From positions 930,001 through 994,000 of the forward strand of contig NZ_VUYQ01000001.1 of NCBI RefSeq assembly GCF_008711155.1: a stretch of DNA of 64,000 nt, in the 5' to 3' direction. The notes below the pieces were generated by a model. The model was not told the DNA's origin and did not search any database. It saw only the letters and a program-made list of their open reading frames with translations. A program made the position numbers and the translations under genes. Positions 42,983-51,318 of the stretch are shown in pieces (the stretch's first letter is position 1; every line of letters starts with the position of its first letter). The DNA comes from Dechloromonas sp. CZR5. Lineage in GTDB: Bacteria > Pseudomonadota > Gammaproteobacteria > Burkholderiales > Rhodocyclaceae.

Positions 42983-44071
42983 ATGCAACGTAGAGATTTC
43001 TTGAAGAAAGCCTCCGTCGGCGCTGCCGCCGGGGCTGCCACGACCCTGGCCGCACCGGCGATTGCGCAGACCCAGCCTGCCATCAGATGGCGGCTCACCT
43101 CCAGTTTTCCCAAGAGTCTGGACACGGTTTACGGCGGTGCCGAACTGCTGGCTAACCGGGTGCGGGCACTGACGGGTGGCAAGTTCGACATCCGTGTCTT
43201 TCCGTCCGGTGAAATCGTTCCCGGCTTGCAGGCCCTGGATGCCGTGCAGCAGGGGACTGTCGAGGTGTGCCAGACCTGCTCGAACTATTACGTCGGCAAG
43301 GACAAGGCCTTCGCTTTCGGTACGGCGATGCCTTTCGGCATGAATGTCCGCCAGCAGAACGCCTGGATCTATTACGGTGGCGGCCAGAAACTGCTCGACG
43401 ATTTTTACGCCAATTTCAACGTGCTTTCCTTTCTCGCTGGCAACTCCGGAGCGCAGATGGGCGGCTGGTGGCGCAAGGAGGTCAATACCGTGGCAGATCT
43501 CAAGGGCGTGAAAATGCGTATTTCCGGCCTGGGCGGTGCGATATTCGCCGAGCTCGGGGTGGTACCGCAGCAGATCGCCGGTAGCGATACCTATCCGGCG
43601 CTGGAAAAGGGCTCGATTGACGCCGTCGATTGGGTCGGCCCTTACGATGACGAGAAACTGGGCTTCTACAAGATTGCCAAGAACTACTACATGCCGGGGT
43701 GGTGGGAGCCATCGGCAGCGATCCATTTCTTTGTGAATCGCAAGGAGTGGGAGAAATTGCCCAAGGAATATCAGGAGGCGTTTCAAACGGCGGCGGCCGA
43801 ATGCAACGTGAACATGCTGGCCGAATACGATTACAAGAACCCCCTGGCGCTGGGGCGACTGTTGCAACACGGTGTCAAGCTGCAGCGTTTTTCCGAACGC
43901 ATTCTGGATGCAGCCCACAAGGTCGCTCTGGATTTGTACGCTGACGAGGCGGGCAAGAATGCCAATTTCCGCGCCATCTACGGCGAATGGGAAAAGTCCC
44001 GCAAGGGGCAGGCGGCGTGGTTCAGCGTGACCGAGACGCGAATGGACCAGTATCTGCAGGCACGCAAGTGA
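42983..44071 (+). CDS. TRAP transporter substrate-binding protein, TakP-like, Tat-exported
   Basis: 362 residues. Twin-arginine signal (MQRRDFLKKASVGAAAG). The DctP/TakP pattern follows: SGEIVPGLQALDAVQQGTVEVCQTCSNYYVGKDKAFAFGTAMPFGM, KGVKMRISGLGGAIFAELG, DAVDWVGPYDD. This subgroup binds 2-oxo acids in the known TakP. No DctQ/DctM partners are adjacent (those at 46-48 kb belong to another operon), so it is an orphan. Given the gene order it may import aromatic or other 2-oxo acids for the decarboxylase; inference. Confidence 0.88.
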   Translation: MQRRDFLKKASVGAAAGAATTLAAPAIAQTQPAIRWRLTSSFPKSLDTVYGGAELLANRVRALTGGKFDIRVFPSGEIVPGLQALDAVQQGTVEVCQTCSNYYVGKDKAFAFGTAMPFGMNVRQQNAWIYYGGGQKLLDDFYANFNVLSFLAGNSGAQMGGWWRKEVNTVADLKGVKMRISGLGGAIFAELGVVPQQIAGSDTYPALEKGSIDAVDWVGPYDDEKLGFYKIAKNYYMPGWWEPSAAIHFFVNRKEWEKLPKEYQEAFQTAAAECNVNMLAEYDYKNPLALGRLLQHGVKLQRFSERILDAAHKVALDLYADEAGKNANFRAIYGEWEKSRKGQAAWFSVTETRMDQYLQARK

Positions 44072-44101
44072 TGCGTTGAGGCAATAGCAGTCGCACTCGA
44101 C

Positions 44102-44131
44102 GGATCGTGGCAGGAGAGGCTGCCGCGATCC
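44102..44131 (+). terminator. Terminator after the orphan TRAP binding protein
   Basis: GGATCG-t-GGCAG ... CTGCC-g-CGATCC hairpin followed by CGTTTC; 30 bp after the stop. The rest of 44072-44242 shows nothing more. Confidence 0.55.
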
Positions 44132-44242
44132 CGTTTCAGAAAACCGGTGCTGGCCGTAGCCCACCATCCGACTGTGCGGACTTGGTTCGGGTGTGGGGTA
44201 CGGCTGGCCGGCGAAAGAAAATACCCGGGACGCCCGGCGTCG

Positions 44243-45019
44243 TCAGGGTGTGAGGGTTTCCGTAAGAGGGGCCGTTATATGGCCGGCCCGTTCAAGGCCG
44301 GCGGCGATGCAGCGGGCAGAGGCAACGGCGTCCGGCCCGTCGCCATGGACGCAGATGCTGTGGATTTTTGTGGGCAGCACCTTGCCACTCAGCGTGACCA
44401 GACCGCCGGCGTCGAGCATGCGCAGCACATGGTCGAGGCTGGCCTGCGCCCCGTGGATCATGGCACCGGGCTGGCTGCGTGGAACCAGTTGGCCATCGTC
44501 GAGATAGGCGCGATCGGCAAAGACTTCCAGGGCGACCGGCAGTCCGGCACGGGCACCGGCCTGGGCAAGTTGGGAGTGGGCCGGGGCAAGGAGAATCAGG
44601 TCGCGGCTGACGGCGGCGACAGCGCCAGCCACCACGTCGGCGAGGCGGGCATCGGCGCAGGCCATGTTGTTCAGCGCGCCGTGCGGCTTGACGTGGCTGA
44701 CGGCATGCCCCTCGACGGCGGCCATCGCCTGCAGGGCGCCAATTTGGTAGATCAGCATGGCGGCGAGTTCGTCGGCCGGAACATCCATGCGGCGGCGGCC
44801 GAAGCCCTGCAGATCGGGGAAGGAGGGATGCGCGCCGATACTGACGCCGCGTTCTCGAGCGGCACGCACCGTCTGGCGCATGACCAGCGGATCGCCGCCA
44901 TGAAAGCCGCAGGCGATGTTGGCGCTGCCGACGACATCGAGCAGGGCGCTGTCGCTGCCCATGCTCCAGGCACCGAAGCTCTCGCCGAGGTCGGCATTGA
45001 GGTTGATTTTCCGGTTCAT
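44243..45019 (-). CDS. pxpA: 5-oxoprolinase subunit A (LamB/YcsF)
   Basis: 258 residues. LNADLGESFGAWSMGSD, ANIACGFHGGDP and VKPHGALNN are the hallmark motifs of PxpA, which with PxpB and PxpC hydrolyses 5-oxoproline to glutamate using ATP. Last gene of the TRAP-pxp operon. Confidence 0.95.
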   Translation of the reverse strand: MNRKINLNADLGESFGAWSMGSDSALLDVVGSANIACGFHGGDPLVMRQTVRAARERGVSIGAHPSFPDLQGFGRRRMDVPADELAAMLIYQIGALQAMAAVEGHAVSHVKPHGALNNMACADARLADVVAGAVAAVSRDLILLAPAHSQLAQAGARAGLPVALEVFADRAYLDDGQLVPRSQPGAMIHGAQASLDHVLRMLDAGGLVTLSGKVLPTKIHSICVHGDGPDAVASARCIAAGLERAGHITAPLTETLTP

Positions 45020-45035
45020 TCGTCTCTTCCGTGGG

Positions 45036-46082
45036 TCAGTCGCGGATGGGGGGCTCGGCGCGCACCATGCCGTCGATCAGGTTACAGGTGTAGAGCGCCG
45101 TCTCGTCGAGGTAGCCGGCAGGGAGGTAGCTGCCGATGCCGTTTTTCCAGCGGGCCAGGCGCTCGGTTTCGCGACGCTGCAGGGCGAGCGCCCCGGGCAG
45201 GTCAACCGCCGCGAAGCGCAGTTCGTCGCCGGTTCGACACTGGGCCAGACGCGGCAGGTCGGCGCGGATGACGGTGGCGATCTTCGGGTAGCCGCCGACG
45301 GTCTGGCAGTCGGCAAGGAGCAGGATGGGCAAGCCGTTGCCGGGTACCTGCAGGGTGCCGGGGGTTACGGCATCGGAGACGATGTCGGCGTGGGCCGGGC
45401 TGCGGTGGGTGAGTGCCGGGCCATCCAGGCGCATGCCCATGCGGTCGCTGTCGCGGGTCACCCGGTACACGGCGGCAAGCAGGCGTTCCAGTTCGCCGTC
45501 GGCAAAGTGGTCGACCTGCGGGCCGGGGATGAGGCGGATCGGGCCTTCCGCGTGTTGCCAGGGCTCGGCGCGGTACTCGCGGTATTCGTTGCGGGCGAGG
45601 CGACGGCAGGGCAGCGCATCGCCGCTTGCCAGCAGGCGGCCGTCGATGCCGCCGATGGCGGCCCGCTGGTAGGTGGCTCGGCTGCCCAGTTGCGGCGCCA
45701 CCTCGATACCGCCGCTGACCGCCAGATAGGCCGTGCCGCCGTCGACCGGACCGCATTTCAGGATGTCGCCGCTTTCCAGGGTGGCGCTGTGCCATGCCTC
45801 AAGCACCTGGCGGCTGCCGCCATGACGCAGGATGCTGGCCGACAGGGCGCCGGTCAGCGCAACGCGTAGCGGGCCCTGGCGGACCTTGAGGCTGGGGCCG
45901 AGGCCGCGGAGTTCGATGGCCGCCGCATCACCGGCATTGCCGACCAGCGCATTGGCACAAGCGGCGAAGAGCGGGTCGAGGAAGCCCGAGACGGCGACGC
46001 CCATGTGCCGATAGCCATGGCGGCCGGCATCCTGGATGGCGTTGCCGAGGCCGCCGTCGACGACGTCCAGCCAGCCGCTCAT
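45036..46082 (-). CDS. pxpC: 5-oxoprolinase subunit C (biotin-dependent carboxyltransferase family)
   Basis: 348 residues from ATG 46082, which overlaps the pxpB stop by ATGA. The N-terminal VVDGGLGNAIQDAGRHGYRHMGVAVSG and LLLADCQTVGGYPKIATVI are typical of KipA/PxpC. The open frame extends far upstream but there it is only the shadow of pxpB. Forms a complex with PxpB and PxpA. Confidence 0.94.
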   Translation of the reverse strand: MSGWLDVVDGGLGNAIQDAGRHGYRHMGVAVSGFLDPLFAACANALVGNAGDAAAIELRGLGPSLKVRQGPLRVALTGALSASILRHGGSRQVLEAWHSATLESGDILKCGPVDGGTAYLAVSGGIEVAPQLGSRATYQRAAIGGIDGRLLASGDALPCRRLARNEYREYRAEPWQHAEGPIRLIPGPQVDHFADGELERLLAAVYRVTRDSDRMGMRLDGPALTHRSPAHADIVSDAVTPGTLQVPGNGLPILLLADCQTVGGYPKIATVIRADLPRLAQCRTGDELRFAAVDLPGALALQRRETERLARWKNGIGSYLPAGYLDETALYTCNLIDGMVRAEPPIRD

Positions 46083-46837
46083 GCCGGCTCTCCGGACAGG
46101 AAATGCCGGCGCTGCAGGTCGCCGGTCGTCAGCGCCCGTTCGATCCGCGTGTATTCCGCGCGGTCGACAGCCTGCCAGCGCACGCAATCGCCCGAGGCGA
46201 GCAGGGCGGGCGGCTCGTCGCCGGCAACGAAGAGGTCGAGCGGTGTCTGGCCGAGCAGGTTCCAGCCGCCCGGGCTTTGCCAGGGATAGACCGCGCACAT
46301 TTCTCCGGCGATGGCGATGGAGCGGGCGGGGACGAGCTTGCGCGGAGTGCTCAGGCGAGGGGTGTGCAGGCTGGCCGGCAGCCCCCCCATGTAGGGAAAA
46401 CCGGGCATGAAACCGATCATGTAGACGCGGAACGCCGTCTGGCAGAGCCGTTCGATAACCGCCGCCGGCGTCATGCCGTGCCGTTCGGCCACCGCTGCCA
46501 GGTCGGGGGCGAAATCGGCGTCGAAGCAGGCCGGTAGCAGCCAGTGACGGCCCGTCAGGGTGGTCGCTTCGGCTGTTTGGGCGAGGGCCAGCAGGCGTTC
46601 GCCCAGCGCGAGCGGGTCGGATTCCGGGCGGAAATAGACAGTCAGCGAGCGGAAGGTGGGAACCGTGTCGGCCACGCCGGAAAAGGCCGGATCGTGGCGG
46701 CGGGCGTCGTCGACCAGGGCATCCAGCGCCATGACCCGGCCATGGACGGCCGGGTCGATGTGTCGGGCAAACTCGACGGTCCACGCGCCGTCGCCAAGCG
46801 CCAGCAGACGCGGTGAGTCGTACGGCAAGGAAGACAT
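46079..46837 (-). CDS. pxpB: 5-oxoprolinase subunit B (KipI-like)
   Basis: 252 residues from ATG 46837. Motif YMIGFMPGFPYMGGLP and the C-terminal SPGGWNLLGQTPLDLF are standard for KipI/PxpB. Lies 8 nt after dctM, so uptake and hydrolysis genes share one transcript. An open frame reaching upstream to about 47.9 kb is a shadow of dctM. Confidence 0.94.
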   Translation of the reverse strand: MSSLPYDSPRLLALGDGAWTVEFARHIDPAVHGRVMALDALVDDARRHDPAFSGVADTVPTFRSLTVYFRPESDPLALGERLLALAQTAEATTLTGRHWLLPACFDADFAPDLAAVAERHGMTPAAVIERLCQTAFRVYMIGFMPGFPYMGGLPASLHTPRLSTPRKLVPARSIAIAGEMCAVYPWQSPGGWNLLGQTPLDLFVAGDEPPALLASGDCVRWQAVDRAEYTRIERALTTGDLQRRHFLSGEPA

Positions 46838-46845
46838 GACCGCGC

Positions 46846-48144
46846 TCAGCCCGCCATCTGTTCGGGAAGCCAGGTGATCAGGCCGGGGAAGAAATAAAGC
46901 AGCAGCACGGCGGCGACCATGAGCAGGAACATCGGGAAGGCATGCCTGGCGAGATAGGTGATTTCCTTCTTGGTCATGCCCTGCAGCACGAACAGGTTGA
47001 AGCCGACCGGCGGTGTGACCTGGGCCATTTCGACGACCAGGACGACGAAGATACCGAACCAGATCAGGTCGAATCCGGCCGCTTCGACCGTTGGCAGCAG
47101 CACGCCCATGGTCAGCACGACGATGGAAATGCCGTCCAGGAAGCAGCCCAGGATGATGAAGAAGACCATCAGGGCGACGATCAGCAGCAGCGGCGACAGG
47201 CCGAGGCTGGAAATCCATTCGGCGAGGTGGCGCGGCAGGCCGAGATAACCCATCGACAGGGTCAGGAAGGCGGCACCGGCGAGGATCAGCGCGATCATGC
47301 AGTAGAGGCGGGTGGCGCCGAGCAGGCTGTCGCGGAAATTCTTCCAGTTCAGCTCGCCCTGCACGGCGGCAATCACCATCGAACCGACGACGCCCAGCGC
47401 GGCGGCTTCGGTGGCGGTGGCCAGGCCGGTGTAGATCGAACCGAGCACGGCGGCGATCAACGAGACGACCGGGATCAGGTGGCGCGATTCGTAGAGCTTC
47501 TGCAGGAAGGTGAATGCCTGTTCGGCCGGTGGAATCCGGTCCGGATGCAGCAGCGCCCAGACGATGGTGTAGCCCATGAACAGGCCGGCCAGCAGCAAGC
47601 CGGGGATGACGCCGGCGATGAACAGCTGGGCAATCGACACGTTGGCCGTGACGCCATAGACGATCATGATGATCGACGGCGGAATGAGCAGGCCGAGCGT
47701 GCCGGCGCCGGCCAGCGTGCCGATGGCGATGTGTTCGGGATAGCCGCGCCGCTTCAGTTCCGGCAGGGTCATCTTGCCGATGGTGGCGCAGGTGGCGGCC
47801 GATGAACCGGAGACGGCGGCGAAGATCGTGCAGCCGATGATGTTGGTGTGCAGCAGGCGACCCGGCAGACGCTCCAGCCACGGGGCCAGACCCTTGAACA
47901 TGTCTTCGGAGAGCTTAGTGCGGAAAAGTATTTCGCCCATCCAGACAAAGAGTGGCAGCGCGGTCAGCGTCCAGGACGATGAGGAGCCCCAGATGGTGAC
48001 GGCCATGCTGTCGCCGACCGGGCGGGTGGTGAACAATTCCATGCCGATCCAGGCCACGCCGGTCAGCGCGAGGCCGATCCAGACGCCGGAACCGAGAATG
48101 AGGAAGAGGACGGCAATGAGCAGCAGGGTGATGGTCAGGTCCAT
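46846..48144 (-). CDS. dctM: TRAP transporter large permease (DctM)
   Basis: 432 residues, about 12 TM helices. Starts with a long hydrophobic segment, and shows the family pattern (SSGSAATCATIGKMTLPELKRRGYP, LGLLIPPSI, FNLFVLQGMTKKE). Forms the sodium-coupled channel with DctQ. Ten nt after dctQ and 8 nt before pxpB; the substrate is probably 5-oxoproline or a related compound. Confidence 0.93.
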   Translation of the reverse strand: MDLTITLLLIAVLFLILGSGVWIGLALTGVAWIGMELFTTRPVGDSMAVTIWGSSSSWTLTALPLFVWMGEILFRTKLSEDMFKGLAPWLERLPGRLLHTNIIGCTIFAAVSGSSAATCATIGKMTLPELKRRGYPEHIAIGTLAGAGTLGLLIPPSIIMIVYGVTANVSIAQLFIAGVIPGLLLAGLFMGYTIVWALLHPDRIPPAEQAFTFLQKLYESRHLIPVVSLIAAVLGSIYTGLATATEAAALGVVGSMVIAAVQGELNWKNFRDSLLGATRLYCMIALILAGAAFLTLSMGYLGLPRHLAEWISSLGLSPLLLIVALMVFFIILGCFLDGISIVVLTMGVLLPTVEAAGFDLIWFGIFVVLVVEMAQVTPPVGFNLFVLQGMTKKEITYLARHAFPMFLLMVAAVLLLYFFPGLITWLPEQMAG

Positions 48145-48154
48145 GTCGGCCTCC

Positions 48155-48673
48155 TCATTCGATATGGGCCGGTTCGCCGTCGGGCGAAGCGTCGCGCAGG
48201 GTCTTGCCGGCGAGCAGCATGACGAGATCGTTCAGGAAGGCCAGGGCGAACAGCGAGGTGCCGACCGCCATGCCGATCTGGGGAATCCACAGCGGCGTGG
48301 CATCGAGGCCGGTGGAAATGTCGAAAAACTCGCGGCTTTGCAGGACCAGGCGAATCGAGAACCAGGCCAGGGCGCTCGCCAGGACGAGGGCGACGACATG
48401 GCAGAAGATATCCAGCCAGTGCTGCGCACGGGGCGGCAGCTGATTGAAGATCAGTGTCACGCGGATATGCTCGCCGCGACGTAGCGTCGGCGCGAGAGCC
48501 AGGAAGCCGGCCGCGGCCATGCAGTAGCCGGCGTAGGCGTCCGATCCCGGTAGGTCGAGCGCGGGAATGATGCGCCCGAAAATGCTGGCCAGGACGGCGA
48601 GCAACGTGGCGATCATGAACAGGCCGGCCAGATAGGCGGCCAGATTGAACAGGGTATCCATCAACTTGCGCAT
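48155..48673 (-). CDS. dctQ: TRAP transporter small permease (DctQ)
   Basis: 172 residues, four TM helices, with LRRGEHIRVTLIFNQLPPRAQHWLDI, the typical DctQ loop. Directly precedes dctM. Confidence 0.9.
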   Translation of the reverse strand: MRKLMDTLFNLAAYLAGLFMIATLLAVLASIFGRIIPALDLPGSDAYAGYCMAAAGFLALAPTLRRGEHIRVTLIFNQLPPRAQHWLDIFCHVVALVLASALAWFSIRLVLQSREFFDISTGLDATPLWIPQIGMAVGTSLFALAFLNDLVMLLAGKTLRDASPDGEPAHIE

Positions 48674-48687
48674 GGAAACTCTCCGAA

Positions 48688-48714
48688 AAAGGGCCTTTCC
48701 AGGAAAGGCCCTTT
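48688..48714 (-). terminator. Hairpin terminator between dctP and dctQ
   Basis: In the sense of the operon: AAAGGGCCTTT-cctgg-AAAGGCCCTTT, 11-bp perfect stem ending in five Us, 41 nt after the dctP stop and 15 nt before dctQ. Partial termination here would make the binding protein more abundant than the permease. Confidence 0.75.
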
Positions 48715-48754
48715 GAAATGCAATGCGGGAAGCGCCGGGAAGGCGGACGGGGCG

Positions 48755-49729
48755 TTACTTGCGGTAGGCGTCCAGCATGGCCTGGCCATCGGGGCCGGCC
48801 TGCTTGACCCAGTCGGCAATCATCTGCTCACCGACCTTCTTCAGGTCGGCCTGGAGCTGCGGCGAACCCTTCTCGATCTTCATGCCGTTCTTGGCCAGTT
48901 GCTCGAGATACCAGGTGTTCTTTTCCTGGCTGATTTTCAGGCCGCGCGCTTCGGCTTCGGCAGCGGCCTTGAGCAGCGCATCCTGGGTCGGCTTGTCGAG
49001 GCCGTCGAAAGCCTTCTTGGATACGATCACCAGATTCTTCGGCAGCCAGGCGCTGACGTCGTAGTAGTACTTGACCTGCTCCCAGACCTTGCTGTCGTAG
49101 CCGGTGGCGCCCGAGGTCATGAAGGTATTGACCGTGCCGGTGGCCAGCGCCTGGGTCAATTCGGCGGCCTGCACGGTGACCGGCTGGGCGCCGACCAGTT
49201 GGGCGATGCGGCTGGTGTTCGGGTTATAGGCACGCCACTTGGCGCCCTTCAGGTCGGCGGCCGAGTTGATCGGCTTGGCGCTGAAGATACCCTGCGGCGG
49301 CCAGGGCACGGCGTACAGGACTTTCAGGCCCTGCTTGGCGAGGTGGGCTTCGGTGGCGGACTTGGTGGCCTTCCACAGCTTTTCGGATTCGCCGTAGCTG
49401 GTAGCGAGGAAGGGAATGGAGTCGACGCCGAACACCGGGTTTTCGTTGGAGTAGCCGGAGATGATGATTTCGCCGATCTGGGCCTGTCCGCCCTGGACGG
49501 CGCGCTTGATTTCGTTGGCCTTGAAGAGCGAACCGCCGTCGTGGATGGTCAGCATCAGCTTGCCGCCGGTGGCCTTTTCAACGTCCTTGGCAAAAAGCTG
49601 GATGTTGGCGGTGTGGAAGTTCGATGTCGGGTAGCCGGTCGGCATGTCCCATTTCTGCTGGGCCAGCGCAGCGGCGGACGAGAACATCAGGGTGGTACCG
49701 AAGCCGAAGGCGGCGATGGTTTTCAGCAT
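48755..49729 (-). CDS. dctP: TRAP transporter substrate-binding protein (DctP)
   Basis: 324 residues with Sec signal (cleaved near Ala-Leu-Ala-Gln). The conserved Arg is in KGAKWRAYNPNTSR, and GTVNTFMTSGATGYDSKVWEQVKYYYD is the dimer/ligand region. First gene of dctPQM-pxpBCA, so the ligand is likely 5-oxoproline (pyroglutamate); this follows from gene context only. Confidence 0.92.
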   Translation of the reverse strand: MLKTIAAFGFGTTLMFSSAAALAQQKWDMPTGYPTSNFHTANIQLFAKDVEKATGGKLMLTIHDGGSLFKANEIKRAVQGGQAQIGEIIISGYSNENPVFGVDSIPFLATSYGESEKLWKATKSATEAHLAKQGLKVLYAVPWPPQGIFSAKPINSAADLKGAKWRAYNPNTSRIAQLVGAQPVTVQAAELTQALATGTVNTFMTSGATGYDSKVWEQVKYYYDVSAWLPKNLVIVSKKAFDGLDKPTQDALLKAAAEAEARGLKISQEKNTWYLEQLAKNGMKIEKGSPQLQADLKKVGEQMIADWVKQAGPDGQAMLDAYRK

Positions 49730-49832
49730 GGGAGTCTCCTCATTCTTTTGTGGATGGTCACCATATCCTGTAGCGAACCGGCCGGGATGGCGATACCCGA
49801 TGCCGCAGGTCGGGATTCGAACATGGTGACGT

Positions 49833-49849
49833 GACGTTAAGAAAACGTC
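49833..49849. promoter_or_regulatory. 17-bp palindrome, MarR/TRAP divergent region (A)
   Basis: GACGTT-aagaa-AACGTC, perfect 6-bp arms. Centre 31 bp from the second palindrome, i.e. about three helical turns. Confidence 0.55.
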
Positions 49850-49863
49850 GATAAAAAGTCAAC

Positions 49864-49880
49864 ATTATATTCGCTATAAT
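49864..49880. promoter_or_regulatory. 17-bp palindrome with -10 elements on both strands (B)
   Basis: ATTATA-ttcgc-TATAAT, perfect. It gives a consensus TATAAT on each strand, one suited to the MarR-type gene (ATG 27 nt on) and one to dctP. Confidence 0.55.
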
Positions 49881-49906
49881 CGTCGGCAATATTCTGGAGA
49901 AAACGC

Positions 49907-50464
49907 ATGGCCAATCGTCCCAAAGCCAAAACAAATCCCGTCGCGGTCCCGGTTCCGCCGGTCGGGCAGCGCATCGTTTCTTCGTCGCATCTGGTGTCGG
50001 AAAAGTCGCCGGAGCTGTCGGAGTTCGAATTCGGCCTGATCATCGCCTCCCATGCCTTCAACCGCTGGCTGATCCGCTGCATGGGGGCGGCCGGCGTCAA
50101 GGACATGGCGCCCGTCGATGTCCTGATCCTGCATCACATCAATCATCGGCGAACGGAAAAGCGTCTGGCCGATATCTGCTTCGTCCTCAATATCGAGGAC
50201 ACGCACGTCGTCAGCTATTCGGTCAAGAAGCTTTCGGGCATGGGCTTGCTGAGCGGCACGAAGCGCGGCAAGGAAGTGTTCTTTGCCACGACGGAAGAGG
50301 GAAATGCCCTTTGTCAGCGCTACCGCGAGGTGCGCGAAGCCTGTCTGATGCCCGGTTTTTCCGGGCAGGAAGAAGAAAACGCCCGTCTGGGCGATCTGGC
50401 GCGGGTATTGCGCCAGTTGTCCGGGCGTTACGATCAGGCGGCGCGAGCGGCAACCGCCTATTGA
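49907..50464 (+). CDS. MarR-type winged-helix regulator
   Basis: 185 residues. N-terminal ~30 residues are Pro/Lys rich and likely flexible; the core (HHINHRRTEKRLADICFVLNIEDTHVVSYSVKKLSGMGLL) is a winged HTH. Such proteins are often found beside TRAP or amino-acid catabolic operons. Divergent from dctP with two palindromes in between; probably controls the dctPQM-pxpBCA operon and itself. Confidence 0.85.
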   Translation: MANRPKAKTNPVAVPVPPVGQRIVSSSHLVSEKSPELSEFEFGLIIASHAFNRWLIRCMGAAGVKDMAPVDVLILHHINHRRTEKRLADICFVLNIEDTHVVSYSVKKLSGMGLLSGTKRGKEVFFATTEEGNALCQRYREVREACLMPGFSGQEEENARLGDLARVLRQLSGRYDQAARAATAY

Positions 50465-50484
50465 ATATCCCTTGAAGCCGGAAA

Positions 50485-50862
50485 TTACGCCCGGTCGTCG
50501 AGGATTTCCGTATCGGCGTGGTCGTAGGCCGGGCTGCATGCGCACAGCACGCGCAGGGGGACCGGCCAGGTGTTGTGGAGAGCGTGCGGGGTACCCGGCG
50601 GAATCAGGATGGTGTCGCCGACGCCGATGGCGAAAGTCCGGTCGCCGAGAATCATGGTGCCCTGGCCGGCGGTGACGTGGTACAGCTCTTCGGTGTTGTG
50701 GTGGCGATGAAGCAGGGTTTTCTGGCCGGCATACACCGTCGCCTCGGCCAGGCTCTGCGCCTGGTTGCCATGCTGCTGCGGGTGCATCAGTTCGCGGATT
50801 TCCGAGCCATCCTTGGTGGTGTAGGGGCGGGCATCGTCGTAACGGCTGAGATGGGTGGTCAT
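50485..50862 (-). CDS. Cupin-domain protein
   Basis: 125 residues, single cupin. Metal-ligand pattern [19 protein letters not shown] and [10 protein letters not shown] are both present. Overlaps the stop of the YaiI-like gene by ATGA. Could be a small dioxygenase, isomerase or binding protein. Confidence 0.85.
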   Translation of the reverse strand: MTTHLSRYDDARPYTTKDGSEIRELMHPQQHGNQAQSLAEATVYAGQKTLLHRHHNTEELYHVTAGQGTMILGDRTFAIGVGDTILIPPGTPHALHNTWPVPLRVLCACSPAYDHADTEILDDRA

Positions 50863-51317
50863 GTTGTCTCCTTGGGGATTCTGGCGAGAAAGCGGTCGAG
50901 CTGGTTGCCGAAGGCCTGCCGGTCGGCCTGGCTGAAGGAAGACGGGCCGCCGGTTTCGATGCCGGCGCTGCGCAGTTCCTCCATGAAATTACGCATGCTC
51001 AGCCGTTCCTGGATAGTGGCTGTCGTGTAGAGCTCGCCGCGCGGGTTCAGGGCATGGGCGCCGCGCCCGATGACCAGCGAGGCGAGCGGGATGTCGGCGG
51101 TGACGACCAGGTCGCCGGCCGCCACCTGGTTGACGATGTGCTGGTCGGCGACGTCGAAACCGCTCGGCACCTGGATGGCGCGGATGAATTTCGACGGCGG
51201 CGTGCGCAGCATCTGGTTGGCGACCAGGGTGGTCTGGATCTGCCGACGCTCGGCGGCGCGGTAGATGATTTCCTTGATGACGCCGGGGCAGGCGTCGGCA
51301 TCGACCCAGATTTGCAT
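50859..51317 (-). CDS. yaiI: YaiI/YqxD (DUF188) protein
   Basis: 152 residues starting [25 protein letters not shown], the conserved PIN-like beginning with paired acidic residues, and [27 protein letters not shown]. Function unknown in the family; predicted nuclease-like fold. Start at 51317, only 1 nt after the stop of the metallo-beta-lactamase-fold gene. Confidence 0.92.
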   Translation of the reverse strand: MQIWVDADACPGVIKEIIYRAAERRQIQTTLVANQMLRTPPSKFIRAIQVPSGFDVADQHIVNQVAAGDLVVTADIPLASLVIGRGAHALNPRGELYTTATIQERLSMRNFMEELRSAGIETGGPSSFSQADRQAFGNQLDRFLARIPKETT

Positions 51318-51318
51318 G

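Noticed and set aside
46838-47881. Upstream extension of the pxpB frame
   Set aside because: Overlaps dctM completely; the KipI-like sequence begins at the ATG at 46837.
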